Source: Posidonia oceanica (Eukaryota; Streptophyta; Magnoliopsida; Alismatales; Posidoniaceae). From it: a stretch of DNA of 64,000 nt. The notes under the pieces were generated by a model, which was not told where the DNA came from, did no database searches, and saw only the letters and a program-made list of their open reading frames with translations. Positions 10,428 to 19,762 of this stretch are shown here, in pieces (position 1 is the stretch's first letter; each line of letters begins with the position of its first letter). The stretch is from assembly GCA_037176725.1 (NCBI GenBank), contig JAZBRS010000026.1:106685501-106749500 (forward strand). Direction: 5' to 3'. Position numbers and translations under genes: made by a program.

Positions 10428-13016
10428 TTACGCATTCTTCTTCAGGAGCTTAAATATGGGTTCACAGATGGGCGTAAGCTGTGCAATAAAGCGACTGATA
10501 TACTGTAAACGCCCAAGCAGACTTCTAACCTCCTTTTCAGTTCTAGGGGGTGGCATGTCCACGATGGCTTTTGCTTTCATTGGGTCCACCTCAATCCCCC
10601 TTTGGCTAACAATGTAGCCGAGCAGCTTGCCAGAAGACACTCCGAATACACACTTCTTGGGATTCAGGCGCAATTTGTATTTCCGTAGACGATCAAAGAG
10701 CTTTTTTAGACAGGCAAGATGGTCTTCAGGCTCTCTGGTTTTAGCAATCATGTCGTCTACGTAGACCTCTACTTCTTGGTGCATGAGGTCATAGAACAGC
10801 GCAGTCATGGCCCTCTGATAGGTCGCACCAGCATTCTTCAGACCGAACGGCATGACTTGGTAGCAGAAGACTCCCCAAGGGGTGATGAATGAAGTCTTTT
10901 CCATGTCTTCTTCTGCCATTTTAACTTGGTTATATCCAGAAAAGCCATCCATAAAGGAGAGCATCTTGTGGCCCGCTGTATTGTCGACTAGGACGTCAAT
11001 GTGAGGCAAGGGGAAGTCGTCCTTGGGACTCGCCTTTTTCAGGTCCCTATAGTCGATGCAGATCCGAACTCGGCCATCTTTCTTGGGCACAGGTACAATG
11101 TTTGCCAGCCACTCAGGATAAAGAACGACCTTCAGAAAGTGGACTCTGAGCTGCTTCATTATCTCTTCTTTGATCATGAGCAGCCACTGCGGTCGCCATC
11201 TTCTTAGTTTCTGCTTCACTGGCTTGGCATCCGGGTTTAAGGGCAGATTGTGCACCACTATCTCTATGTTGAGGCCGACCATATCCTCGTAACTCCAGGC
11301 AAAGATATCCGCATATTCTTTCAAAAGTGCGATAAACTCTGTTCGAGCCTGGGAGGACAGCTGAGCACTGATACGAACTTCTCTGACTTCCTCAGCTGTG
11401 TCGATGTTGACAACCTCTGTTTCTTCTTCAACATGGAGGTTGGGGCCTTCTGGGTCATCGTCATAGGGCCGGAACTCGGGCAATGGTTCGTCAGTCTCAT
11501 CCATGCCTGTATCGTCCTCCTTTCCATAAGCAATAAGTTCCGAGAGGATCTCTTTCTCAAAAGAAGGACTTGTGATGTCGAAAGAGTGTATATGTTTCAC
11601 TGCTTGGCCCTGGTGACGCTTCAGGATGGTCACGCTCACTCGAGTATTCTTGTAGCCTCGATGCGCGACCTCCGTCCCAGCAACTCCTTCTACTGTTTGC
11701 TCTAGCTTGACTGATTCTGCTGAGTGTTCTACTGATATTGCTGAAGGCCTTGCTGATTCTGCCGCTGATACCGCTGATGGCCCTGCTACTGAGGCTGCTA
11801 ACAACTCTGCTACTGATTCTGCTTTCTGCTCTGTTACCGCAGCTGCTTGGATTGCTAGTGCTTCCTCCTCTGAGTCTTCTAGTGTGCTTGTGGAGGGTAT
11901 GCCGGACCGGCGGCTGATCTGGGCACTGCCTCTCGCTATGCTGCCCCAGTGAGGCATGTGTTGCACAAACCACCTAGACCTGCCTTCTGGTCGTAGAGTG
12001 ATGAGTTCATCTGGTCTAGGGGAGTCCGACGTTGTTGAGCCTTCTTCTAAGGCCATGATAGAGGCATGGTCTTCTTGCAGAGGAGGGTCCGTAACCATGG
12101 CTTTCCCTTTCCTTCCTGCGGCTCGATGCTCTGCCAGGTCTTCTGCTATCGACTTGATTTGTTCTTGATAAAGTAGCTCTAAGTCAGACATCCATGAATC
12201 GACCTGGGCTTCTATCGCCACTCCTTCCTCCTCGTCTGAGGGTGAGTCGACATAGTAGGCGCCGGGGGCCTGCGGCACTGGCCCGGCTGCAAGACGGATT
12301 GCTGCCCTTGGAATTTGCATGATCTGGCTCATGGGCGCGCCCGATAGCGACAACTTTGGCGTGGGAGATCCAAACAGACTGGTCAGCGGAGCCACAGATG
12401 GGTATGCTGCCAGAGTCACTGTTGCAGGTGGAAGGCAGGCAGAGGTGCTCTTCTGAGGGCTTAAGGGCCGGGAGACTATGGTGCTTAGTTGGTCCTCTAC
12501 GTTTGGTTGTGACTGTGAGAGTGCAGCTTCTGATGCCATGGGGGCCTGCCATGAGAGTTGTTGTTTTGCGGCAGGAAGATGCGAAGCGGACTGCGCCGAC
12601 TGCATTCTCAGTGATGCGACCGCTGGAGTAGGCTGAGTCGCGCTGCTGACTGAATTGATCGACTGTCCCTCCAGAGAGAGTGACAGTGGCACTGGTGCGA
12701 CTGCAACCGCAGGTAGCCTGCCTGATTCTGCCAGAAGGAGTGTCTCTGACTCTTGTACCGCTGCTGCCTGTACTTGTAATGCGGATGTGGCTGCAAAAGT
12801 GTGAGAGCTTGCCAGTTCTGCCACAGAGCCTGCTGTGCGGTCTGCTGTATTCGCGGGAGAGAAAGCTGAACAAACTGACTGAGGTGCCTTTGTGCTGATC
12901 ATTGCCTTGCTGCCAGTTGGGACTGCCTCTACTGTGCCAGACTGCTCCTCATCCGAGTAGTAGTCCTCAATGCAGACCCAGTCTTCTGTCGGCACCGCGG
13001 CTTGATCATTGGTCAA
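10428..13016 (-). CDS. Element A pol, reverse transcriptase segment
   Basis: 862 codons. The N-terminal ~520 residues are low-complexity (many Ala, Ser, Val, Glu; repeated AES/VAEL), typical of the variable protease-RT linker in Tat elements. The RT starts near residue 560 with VKQKLRRWRP, then VPKKDGRVRICIDYRDL, FMDGFSGYNQV (first catalytic Asp) and YVDD at residues 752-755 (10752-10763). The segment ends with LLKKNA at a stop that lies inside the normal RT-RNase H connection, so the enzyme is cut from RNase H and integrase. The reading frame is open upstream to about 13202, overlapping the G-patch frame by about 160 bases, so the start at 13016 is only nominal; a ribosomal frameshift or an old indel could join them. 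Confidence 0.93.
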   Translation of the reverse strand: MTNDQAAVPTEDWVCIEDYYSDEEQSGTVEAVPTGSKAMISTKAPQSVCSAFSPANTADRTAGSVAELASSHTFAATSALQVQAAAVQESETLLLAESGRLPAVAVAPVPLSLSLEGQSINSVSSATQPTPAVASLRMQSAQSASHLPAAKQQLSWQAPMASEAALSQSQPNVEDQLSTIVSRPLSPQKSTSACLPPATVTLAAYPSVAPLTSLFGSPTPKLSLSGAPMSQIMQIPRAAIRLAAGPVPQAPGAYYVDSPSDEEEGVAIEAQVDSWMSDLELLYQEQIKSIAEDLAEHRAAGRKGKAMVTDPPLQEDHASIMALEEGSTTSDSPRPDELITLRPEGRSRWFVQHMPHWGSIARGSAQISRRSGIPSTSTLEDSEEEALAIQAAAVTEQKAESVAELLAASVAGPSAVSAAESARPSAISVEHSAESVKLEQTVEGVAGTEVAHRGYKNTRVSVTILKRHQGQAVKHIHSFDITSPSFEKEILSELIAYGKEDDTGMDETDEPLPEFRPYDDDPEGPNLHVEEETEVVNIDTAEEVREVRISAQLSSQARTEFIALLKEYADIFAWSYEDMVGLNIEIVVHNLPLNPDAKPVKQKLRRWRPQWLLMIKEEIMKQLRVHFLKVVLYPEWLANIVPVPKKDGRVRICIDYRDLKKASPKDDFPLPHIDVLVDNTAGHKMLSFMDGFSGYNQVKMAEEDMEKTSFITPWGVFCYQVMPFGLKNAGATYQRAMTALFYDLMHQEVEVYVDDMIAKTREPEDHLACLKKLFDRLRKYKLRLNPKKCVFGVSSGKLLGYIVSQRGIEVDPMKAKAIVDMPPPRTEKEVRSLLGRLQYISRFIAQLTPICEPIFKLLKKNA

Positions 13017-13041
13017 TCCCAGAACCCCTGCACTGGTGAAG

Positions 13042-13419
13042 TTAGTGAGATCTTCTGGGGATGGCTGGCTCTTGATCCTTGAGCTGAAGGCAGTGATCTT
13101 CGTTGAGCTTAGGCTCGTAACCGAGGCCTTCAGATTTCCTCCACTCCATCGCTGCGATCGGCTCTGCGATCCCCTGGCCGTGACGCCCGAGCGGTGTACC
13201 CTTTATGTAACCCCACCTGTGACATACATTCTCGACCATTCGGAAGGGGTTGCTGTGAACGGCCAAGGAGTTGACACGTTCAAGATCAGGAATGAAGTTA
13301 ACCGGCTCGCACCGATTAACACGATATAGAGCTTCAGAAGTCTCGGGGTCAAACGGGATAGCTTGTGAAGACACGGGGGAGACTGCTTCGATCCGCTCCT
13401 TCTCAAAGTTCTCTGCCAT
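13042..13419 (-). CDS. Element A G-patch-like segment
   Basis: 125 codons in the same frame as the protease segment, separated from it only by a stop at 13447-13449. It contains a glycine-rich G-patch-like stretch, WGYIKGTPLGRHGQGIAEPI followed after a short gap by GLGYEP. G-patch modules bind nucleic acid or RNA helicases, and in Ty3/gypsy elements they commonly lie between protease and RT. The last ~50 codons overlap the RT frame. Since gag, protease and G-patch share one frame, the ancestral element probably made them as one polyprotein. Confidence 0.75.
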   Translation of the reverse strand: MAENFEKERIEAVSPVSSQAIPFDPETSEALYRVNRCEPVNFIPDLERVNSLAVHSNPFRMVENVCHRWGYIKGTPLGRHGQGIAEPIAAMEWRKSEGLGYEPKLNEDHCLQLKDQEPAIPRRSH

Positions 13420-13446
13420 GACGACAATGACATCATCACCGCGACG

Positions 13447-14454
13447 TTACTTTATCATCCGATGGAGGGTCGAAGGAAGGACCTGATGCTTGTGGAGCCA
13501 AGGGCGCCCAAGCAGAAGATTGAAATTCGGCTTCAAGTCGACGACATAGAATTCTACATCGAAGACGACCGGGCCGATAGCAAGAGGAATAATCAGGATC
13601 CCTAGAGCGTCATGGTGGGTGTTGTCAAAAGCTGTCATTCCCTTTACGGCTGGCGTGATGTCCTCGGCTTTGAATCCGAGCTTGGTTGCAGTACGCAAGG
13701 GGCAGACGTTAAGGCCTGACCCATTATCAACCAACGTTAGGGGAATGCGAAAGTTTTTGAACTGAACCGTGACGAACAGAGGTTGATTATGATTAATCCC
13801 CGTCGGAGGTAGTTCATCACTTGTAAAAGAGATGACCTGGGGCTCCGCAATCATCCCTACCATGCTCTCCAAGGCTGAAGGCTCGATAGACTGGGACACA
13901 CGGGCAGCCTGGAACACGCGAAGAAAAGCCTCGCGGTGTTCGGCAGAGGTGTGGATCAGGTCCCAATTGGAAATGTCAGCTTTGACCTTCTTAAGTTGGG
14001 AGGTTATGTCTGCCTTGGATTGGTTCTTTTTGGCAACAGGAGGGGTTGTTCTGGCAAGCTCTAAGGGAGTAGTGGCAGGAAGTTGGGCCGCTACAGGTTG
14101 GGCAGGGATTTGGCTTGCTACGGGTTGGTTTGAGGTTGGATCTACTACGGGTTGGTTGGAGGGTGGGGGCATAGCAGGTTTAGGGTGATTTGGCCTAATT
14201 GCCGGTGCTGGGGGCCTGTAGACCCTCCCCGATCGCGTTACTTCCGCACACATTTCTGTGGCGTAGCTGTAAGGGACGCGATGGGTGTCCAAGGTTAAGT
14301 CAATAACCACTGGAGCACGTGCTGCGAGCACAGGAGGGATTACAGGGGGACCTACTGGGTATTGAGGTCTACCTAGAGGGTATGGTTGTTGGGGTGGGAA
14401 GGCTGGGGCAGGTTGAGGTCTGCCTAGGAGGTGTACAGGAGATTCTAGCTGAGG
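13447..14454 (-). pseudogene. Element A aspartic protease segment
   Basis: The protease lies in the gag frame, directly after a single TGA (14455-14457). A Pro-rich linker (to about 14330) is followed by ITSQLKKVKADISNWDL-type sequence, then the retropepsin-like core: FKNFRIPLTLVDNGSGLNVC, with the active-site Asp in VDNGS, a form of DTG/DSG common in this lineage, and the flap-distal FNLLLGRPWL motif near the C-terminus. It would cleave the gag-pol polyprotein. It ends with HRMIK and a TAA. Both bounding stops look like single transitions from Gln or Arg codons, so I treat it as one broken gag-protease gene. Confidence 0.85.
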
Positions 14455-16965
14455 TCACCCTAAGAGGTGGACGGGGGATCTAGGCTGGGCCCTAGCTAGA
14501 AGGTGTACAGGGGATTGAGCCTGAGGAAGCACAGCGGGGGGCGCGAAGGGGCGCTCCGGCCTGGTGCGCGGTCGGATCATGTGAATTCCCAACTCGGAGC
14601 CGGCAACTGCCGCAAGATAGAGATTTACAGGGAAAGACTCAGAAATATCAGAGATAAGATCAGAAGGGTCTACCACAGAGGTAGTAGGCCCAGAAGGGAA
14701 GACAGAGTGGATGCCTGAGGTTCCCGCCCCTCCCGGATAAGAGTGCTCCGATAAAGGTTGGTGGATGATGCCATAATGAGGGGGAACAGCTGAATGTGCA
14801 GATGCATGCGTGTGTGCTTGAGTGGATGCCTCGTGCGTGTCAATCACAATCGTTCCCAATTCGATTAAATCCTGAATGGCGTTCCGCAAGGAGTAGCAAT
14901 TGTCCGTCGAGTGCCCGGTACTTCGATGCAAATTGCAGAAGAGGTTCGCCCTGAACCAATGCGGCAAAGGATTTGGGGGCGGACAAACCTCCGGGAACTT
15001 CAGGAGCGATGCAACCTTCGACAAGATGACCGTGAGTGGTTCCACCAGTGGGGCGAATTTCCGCTTCTCAGTGGGTGGCCTTCTTTGCCTCTGGTATGAG
15101 CCTTGCTGAACCGGTGCGGTAGGGTAGACCGGTCTAGCGGTGGTTGTGATTTGTGGTGTGGGTGGATTCCTAGGTGCAAGAGCGTACACCATCTGAGCTG
15201 GGGCAGGCCGAGATGGCAAGCGAACAGGCACAGTAGGGGAGTCGACGAATGCAACAGCGGTTTTCAGCGAGTCCTTCCTCTTCGGGCGGTTGTTGCTGCT
15301 GCCGCTGTTGTTGTTGGAGGCGCTGCTGTTGGCACTGTTACTGCTGATCGCGGCCTGCTTAGCGAACGCAGAGAGAGCTGGGAAGTTGCCACTCCACAAA
15401 GAACTCTCCACGTGCGCTCCAGCTCTGATGAGTGCTGCAAAAGTAGTGACTGGTTGGATGCTAAGCAGAGCTCCAAGAGATGGCTGCGCCCCTTTGATGA
15501 CGATCTCAATAGACTCCTCGTCAGAGGATCTATCTCGAACCTGAGAGGCAAGGGCGCGCCAGCGGCCGACGTACTCCCCGAACGGCTTGCCGGAATTCTG
15601 CTTAATTGCGATCAAGTCCGCTCGCTTTGGGACTAGATCGAGGTTGAAGGAGTATTGTTCCAGGAACGCCTGACTGAGGTCGTTCCAAGTCTTGATGGCT
15701 GACATATCAAGCGATGTGAACCACTTGAGTGCCGGCCCAGTCAAAGTCTTCTGGAATAGGCGGATCAGCAACCTCTCGTCAGCCTGAAGCTGAGCGAGAT
15801 CACCGCAATATGCCTTCAGGTGTGCCACGGGGCAGCCCCTACCATTGTATTTCTCGAAGTCCGGGATTTTGAACTTCGGAGGGAGTACTGCCTCTGGAAA
15901 GCAGCAGAGGTCCCGAAATTGGTAGGTCTGGTGCTCAGTACCCTGCACTAGTCGTAGTGCCTTCTCCAAGACGTCCATCCGGTTGTTGATGGGGTCCGGA
16001 GTTGCTGTTATAGGGGAGGGATCAGCAGGGGTAGTGAGCACATACGCCGAATGGGTCGCACCTAAGTGCTCCTCCGGTTCTACCATAGCGTCGCCTGGTG
16101 GAGCAACGGGATGGCCGGCGTATCCGTGCTGGGGAACTGTGTATGCAGGAGTGTATGCAGGATGCTGGGCTTGATGCAAAGGAGAAGAGTAAATGCCATG
16201 CTGTGCTGTGATAGGGGTAGGATGCCGGAGCACCAGTTGCTGTACAGGCGGGGTGCCAGACAGCGAGCCAGTGAGGTACTGGGCTCTAGCCGGTCCAAAG
16301 GACTGACCACCAGGGGGAAGAGGAGCATGCTGTGCTAAGTGTTGTGCAGCAGGAGGCAGTAAACGGGCCCCCATCGTCGGAACCGTGAGCAGTTGAGACG
16401 ATGGTCGAGGCGGAGGTGTGGAGGTAGATGCATGAAATGCAGGGACTGGCCTCAAAGGAACCTCAGGGACGACAGGAGCACAGGAAGGACGAACCGATAG
16501 AGCCATGCCCTGCAGTCTCTGGGCAAGCTTCATCAGGTGCTGGTACTGCGCCTCAGGCGTCTCGCCAGTGGGGACGCTAAAGTGCAGTGCCGGCAAAGGT
16601 TGAGAGGCAAATGGCGCGGACACAGACTGTCCGGGAGGAAAAGGTTCTACTGTAAAAGTTGCAGTAGCGGTAGGAGGGATGTCAAAGGCGACGTATCCCT
16701 GGGACGGAGGGGGCAGTGGCGTCTCCGCAGTGCGAGTAACGGTCATCAAGATAGACTCAGCGACCGGATCCGGAGGAAGAGATGCTTGCCACTGTCCTGG
16801 GACATACTGAGATCCTAGAGGCGTCAGGGGAGGAAACCCTGGCGTCGGAGGGGGAACAAAAGGGACAAAAGGAGCGACCGGAGGGGCCGGAATGGAAACA
16901 CCCTCCGTGACAGGAGTAAAGAGAGGCTCACTGACGTACTGGGCCATTGCTGACCTAGAGCGCAT
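14455..16965 (-). CDS. Element A gag
   Basis: 836 codons. The first ~330 residues are very Pro-rich. Next come PPKFKIPDFEKYNGRGCPVA, then the retrotransposon gag domain (ALKWFTSLDM, WNDLSQAFLEQYSFN, KQNSGKPFGEYVGRWRALA), then a C/H cluster FCNLHRSTGHSTDNCYSL that stands in for the zinc knuckle and is typical of this lineage. Gag forms the virus-like particle around element RNA in the cytoplasm. The ORF ends inside a repeated SPVHLLG motif, and the frame continues beyond the TGA into protease, so the stop is probably secondary. The nearby ATG at 16965 follows a 1.4-kb leader; no other start is clearly better. Confidence 0.9.
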   Translation of the reverse strand: MRSRSAMAQYVSEPLFTPVTEGVSIPAPPVAPFVPFVPPPTPGFPPLTPLGSQYVPGQWQASLPPDPVAESILMTVTRTAETPLPPPSQGYVAFDIPPTATATFTVEPFPPGQSVSAPFASQPLPALHFSVPTGETPEAQYQHLMKLAQRLQGMALSVRPSCAPVVPEVPLRPVPAFHASTSTPPPRPSSQLLTVPTMGARLLPPAAQHLAQHAPLPPGGQSFGPARAQYLTGSLSGTPPVQQLVLRHPTPITAQHGIYSSPLHQAQHPAYTPAYTVPQHGYAGHPVAPPGDAMVEPEEHLGATHSAYVLTTPADPSPITATPDPINNRMDVLEKALRLVQGTEHQTYQFRDLCCFPEAVLPPKFKIPDFEKYNGRGCPVAHLKAYCGDLAQLQADERLLIRLFQKTLTGPALKWFTSLDMSAIKTWNDLSQAFLEQYSFNLDLVPKRADLIAIKQNSGKPFGEYVGRWRALASQVRDRSSDEESIEIVIKGAQPSLGALLSIQPVTTFAALIRAGAHVESSLWSGNFPALSAFAKQAAISSNSANSSASNNNSGSSNNRPKRKDSLKTAVAFVDSPTVPVRLPSRPAPAQMVYALAPRNPPTPQITTTARPVYPTAPVQQGSYQRQRRPPTEKRKFAPLVEPLTVILSKVASLLKFPEVCPPPNPLPHWFRANLFCNLHRSTGHSTDNCYSLRNAIQDLIELGTIVIDTHEASTQAHTHASAHSAVPPHYGIIHQPLSEHSYPGGAGTSGIHSVFPSGPTTSVVDPSDLISDISESFPVNLYLAAVAGSELGIHMIRPRTRPERPFAPPAVLPQAQSPVHLLARAQPRSPVHLLG

Positions 16966-18341
16966 GAGAATAGGGCTGCGACGGGTGTGTAAACGGCGAT
17001 TCCTAATAGGAGCTATCGTCGCAAAGGCGGATAGCTCGGAAGGGGAACGGTCGCGAATAAGGTCGCAACAGGGGTGTCAACAAGGGTCGGTACTCAAGCT
17101 CTAGCAAGGGGAACTCGCTTACCGATCACCGCTGACACAAACAGAAGGAAACTGGGGTTAGAAACTGAAAAGACGGATGCAAATGAGTTAAGTTAAATGG
17201 CATGAATGATATGTATGCTTTCTAGTATGCCCCCTTACCTAACTAGTGTATCTTAGCAGGTGATCTACTTCGGGTATCCCTGGGTGTACGAGTCACCGAC
17301 TCAGGTCAGAAAAGTGGGTTTCCTGCCTAACTCCTGGCCCAGAGCTCAGGTAATGACAAGGTGGTGCGTTGGTGGCCTCTACCCCCCCAAAGCGTGGGTG
17401 GTACCCTCTACTAACACCGACACAACCCCTGAACAATGGGGGGACAGACCGACTGACTTGCGCCACGCCCAAAGCGGTGGAACAAGAGGCCGGGACTGTC
17501 CTTCGCAGACTAATAGGTGGACTCAGATGAGGAGATGCATGCCCTATATGATGCTTATGCAAATGATTAAAGTCTTTTATCTTGCACATTTTATTAACCC
17601 AAGGGGGTGAAGGATTGTTTGGAGTCTCTAGTTACTCCTAGAAGTTCCTTTTACTTGCCATTTTTAGTTAACCATGGGGAGAACGAACAAGTCTCTACTA
17701 TCCTAGACATGGCATGTGCGAAAGGGAAGAAAATCAGTCAAACATGGCAGGCAAACAACACACAACACAGCAAAAGGCAAGTGCATGGCATGTGCGAGTG
17801 TTCGTGAGCATGGTAGTGAAGAAAAAGCATTCATCATGTCAAAAGGCATATATGCAGGGCATGTGCGTGCGTAGTGACATAGCAAATGTGTAAGAAAAGC
17901 ATTCAGCATTCAGCATTCAAAAAGCATGCATTGTTGCCAAACAAGTATGTAGACATGCATTGCAGGAAATGAAGCAATAATAAGCAAGCAAGATAAAGAA
18001 AATAAAGACAGGTAAGCTGTAAAGCAAGTAAGAGCGGAAGCAAGGAAATAAGTAAATAAACAAGCAACCGAGGCAAAGCAAAGCAAAACAGAGTGCAAAC
18101 CGAGGCAAAGGAGGTGCAAAACCTAAGCAGAGTAGCCACGAGGCGACTCGCTAGGAGTTTGCACAGAAAAGCGAGCAAAACAGGCAAAGGAGGCACTAAA
18201 GCAAACAAAGAAAGCAAATCCCAAGCGAGCAAAAGCGAAAACATGACAGACAAGCAAACAGACAAGGCAGACAAAGGCACAAAGGCAAACAAAGATGCAA
18301 AGAAAGCAAGCGAAAGCAAAGGCGAAAGCCGGAGTCTGCTA
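16966..18341 (-). other. Element A 5' leader
   Basis: Non-coding region between PBS and gag. It includes an A/G-rich part as printed (17920-18340) rich in AAGCAAA and GCAAGC-type words, and shows no convincing ORF. Overlapping Leu/Phe-rich frames on the minus strand (17900-18480) come from that composition. Confidence 0.7.
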
Positions 18342-18359
18342 TCCCCAGTAGAGTCGCCA
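18342..18359 (-). promoter_or_regulatory. Primer binding site of element A
   Basis: On the minus strand TGGCGACTCTACTGGGGA starts one base after the LTR end (ACTACA, 18361). It begins TGG as needed to pair with a tRNA 3' CCA. Plants' Tat/Ogre elements use PBSs of this TGGCGACTC type; I do not assign the tRNA. Confidence 0.88.
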
Positions 18360-18429
18360 CTGTAGTAATCCCAATCAGAATCAGGCTTACTATTGGCAAG
18401 TAAAAGGAAAAGAAGAAGATAAGACAATT

Positions 18430-18440
18430 CAGAGTCGCCA
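18430..18440 (-). other. PBS-like motif inside the LTR end
   Basis: TGGCGACTCTG lies about 70 bp before the LTR end. It shares its first ten bases with the true PBS at 18342-18359. Equivalents occur in every LTR in the window (25079, 39601, 47123, 56390). Confidence 0.85.
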
Positions 18441-18591
18441 CCATGTCTATTATCGGGAGACAAGGAAAACCGGGGGAAATGCATGAGTTAACACGCAAAA
18501 CCAAGCAAGAAATGCAAAGCAAAGCTATGCAAAGGAAAACAAATGCAAATACATGCAAGTGAGAAGACTCATGCCTAGGATAAGGGCGATA

Positions 18592-18720
18592 TGGTCATTG
18601 CGGGCCAAAAGACTGGGCAAGAACTCCTGTTACGCACGGGGAAGGTGTTAGGCACCCCCGACACGCTCGAGAATCGGTCTTTCTAGACTTACGCTCGCAT
18701 ACGCAGGGAAATGCAGATTG
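18592..18720 (-). promoter_or_regulatory. Conserved LTR block (GGGTGCCTAACACCTTCCCC ...)
   Basis: On the minus strand: CGAGCGTAAG, then GATTCTCGAGCGTGTCGG, GGTGCCTAACACCTTCCCC, GTAACAGGAGT and GGCCCGCAATGACCAT. The same block recurs at 24838-24985, 39340-39500, 46850-46990 and 56095-56240, while flanking LTR sequence has diverged. I infer an R/U5 signal (RNA 3' end, strand transfer or packaging); the function is not shown. Confidence 0.8.
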
Positions 18721-18810
18721 GAATGCCTAAATGCCAATGAATGCCAGAATGAATGCTCATAGGTGTGCTCTAAGTGGTAGGATGCAATGCAAGGAAAGTA
18801 AACGTGCAGT

Positions 18811-18895
18811 CTAAATGCTCAGCAGCGCTGTCTGTGTTCCGAACCGGGCGAAACCTGGCTCGTGAGAACTCCAGGCAGTAAGCATCACTGCCCTA
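18811..18895 (-). other. Second conserved LTR box (GTTCTCACGAGCCAGG ...)
   Basis: On the minus strand it reads GATGCTTACTGCC, GAGTTCTCACGAGCCAGG, CCGGTTCGGAACACAGACAG. Copies lie at 46673-46752 and 55923-56000 in LTRs C and D. It always follows the 30-bp repeat block and precedes the first conserved block. Confidence 0.75.
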
Positions 18896-18989
18896 TATGC
18901 AAATGCAAGCGGAAAAGCAAAACAACGGTAAAACCAAGCAATGCCGGCGACATGCAAGAGAAAACGACGTAAAGCACGCGAAATAATGC

Positions 18990-19310
18990 AAGAAACGAGA
19001 GCGGCATGTAAAACGGTGCAAGAAAACAAGATCGGCATGCAAAACAGTGCCAGAAACAAAGCGGGCACGCGAAACGGTGCCAAAAGCGAAGCGGGAACGT
19101 AAAACGGTGCCAAATGCGAAGCGGGCACGCAAAACAGTGCCAAAAACAAAGCAGGCACGCGAAACGGTGCCAAAAGCGAAGCGGGCACGCAAAACGGTGC
19201 CAAAAGCAAAGCGGGCACGCGAAACGGTGCCGAAAACAAAGCGGGCACGCGAAACGGTGCCGAAAGCAATGCGGGCACGTAAAACGGTGCCAAAAGCGGC
19301 AGAATAAAAC
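18990..19310 (-). repeat. 30-bp tandem repeats in LTR A
   Basis: About ten units with a 30-bp period, core CCGTTTTGCGTGCC on the minus strand (printed strand GGCACGCAAAACGG). Because 30 is a multiple of three, open frames with 10-residue repeats appear in several frames on both strands; they are not genes. Confidence 0.9.
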
Positions 19311-19750
19311 CTCGACAAAACCATGCAGATGCAAATGCAAAGAGAGAGGATAAGAAAAGCGAAAGGGGAGGCAAACAGTGTGTATGTGAGAACAGACACT
19401 GTTTAAGGGCTACACAGAGTTGGTGTGAAGACCTACAATGGGGAAAATGAGCAAGTGGAGGGATTACCACCGCTTTGTGACTGTTTCCCACTAAACCGCC
19501 CCACGATGTGTCTCGCATGCTGACCAAAGCTCGCGGTGCGATCGGATCGTGGAAAAGGGGGAAAAAAGTCGCAATAAGTGGTGAATCCAGGGGAAACGCA
19601 ACACAAAACACTTGGGAATACGCGAAAAGGGGAACGGAATTGATGGGTAAGAAGAGAAAGTCCTATTCTACATGTTCGAGGAAACAAAAAGCGAAAACGA
19701 TGCATGCAATGCAAATGGTATGCAAACGAATGCTGTGCAGGGGTTCAGAA

Positions 19751-19762
19751 GGACTTACCTGG
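19751..19762 (-). promoter_or_regulatory. Splice-donor-like site in LTR A
   Basis: On the minus strand CCAGGTAAGTCC is a perfect CAG/GTAAGT 5' splice-site consensus. LTR C has CCAG/GTATGTCC at the homologous place (45938-45949). Confidence 0.5.

Noticed and set aside
18811..19611. Cys/Phe/Ala-rich repeat proteins on the minus strand (and a basic repeat protein on the plus strand)
   Set aside because: Produced by the 30-bp LTR repeat, whose length is a multiple of three; frames are open on both strands.
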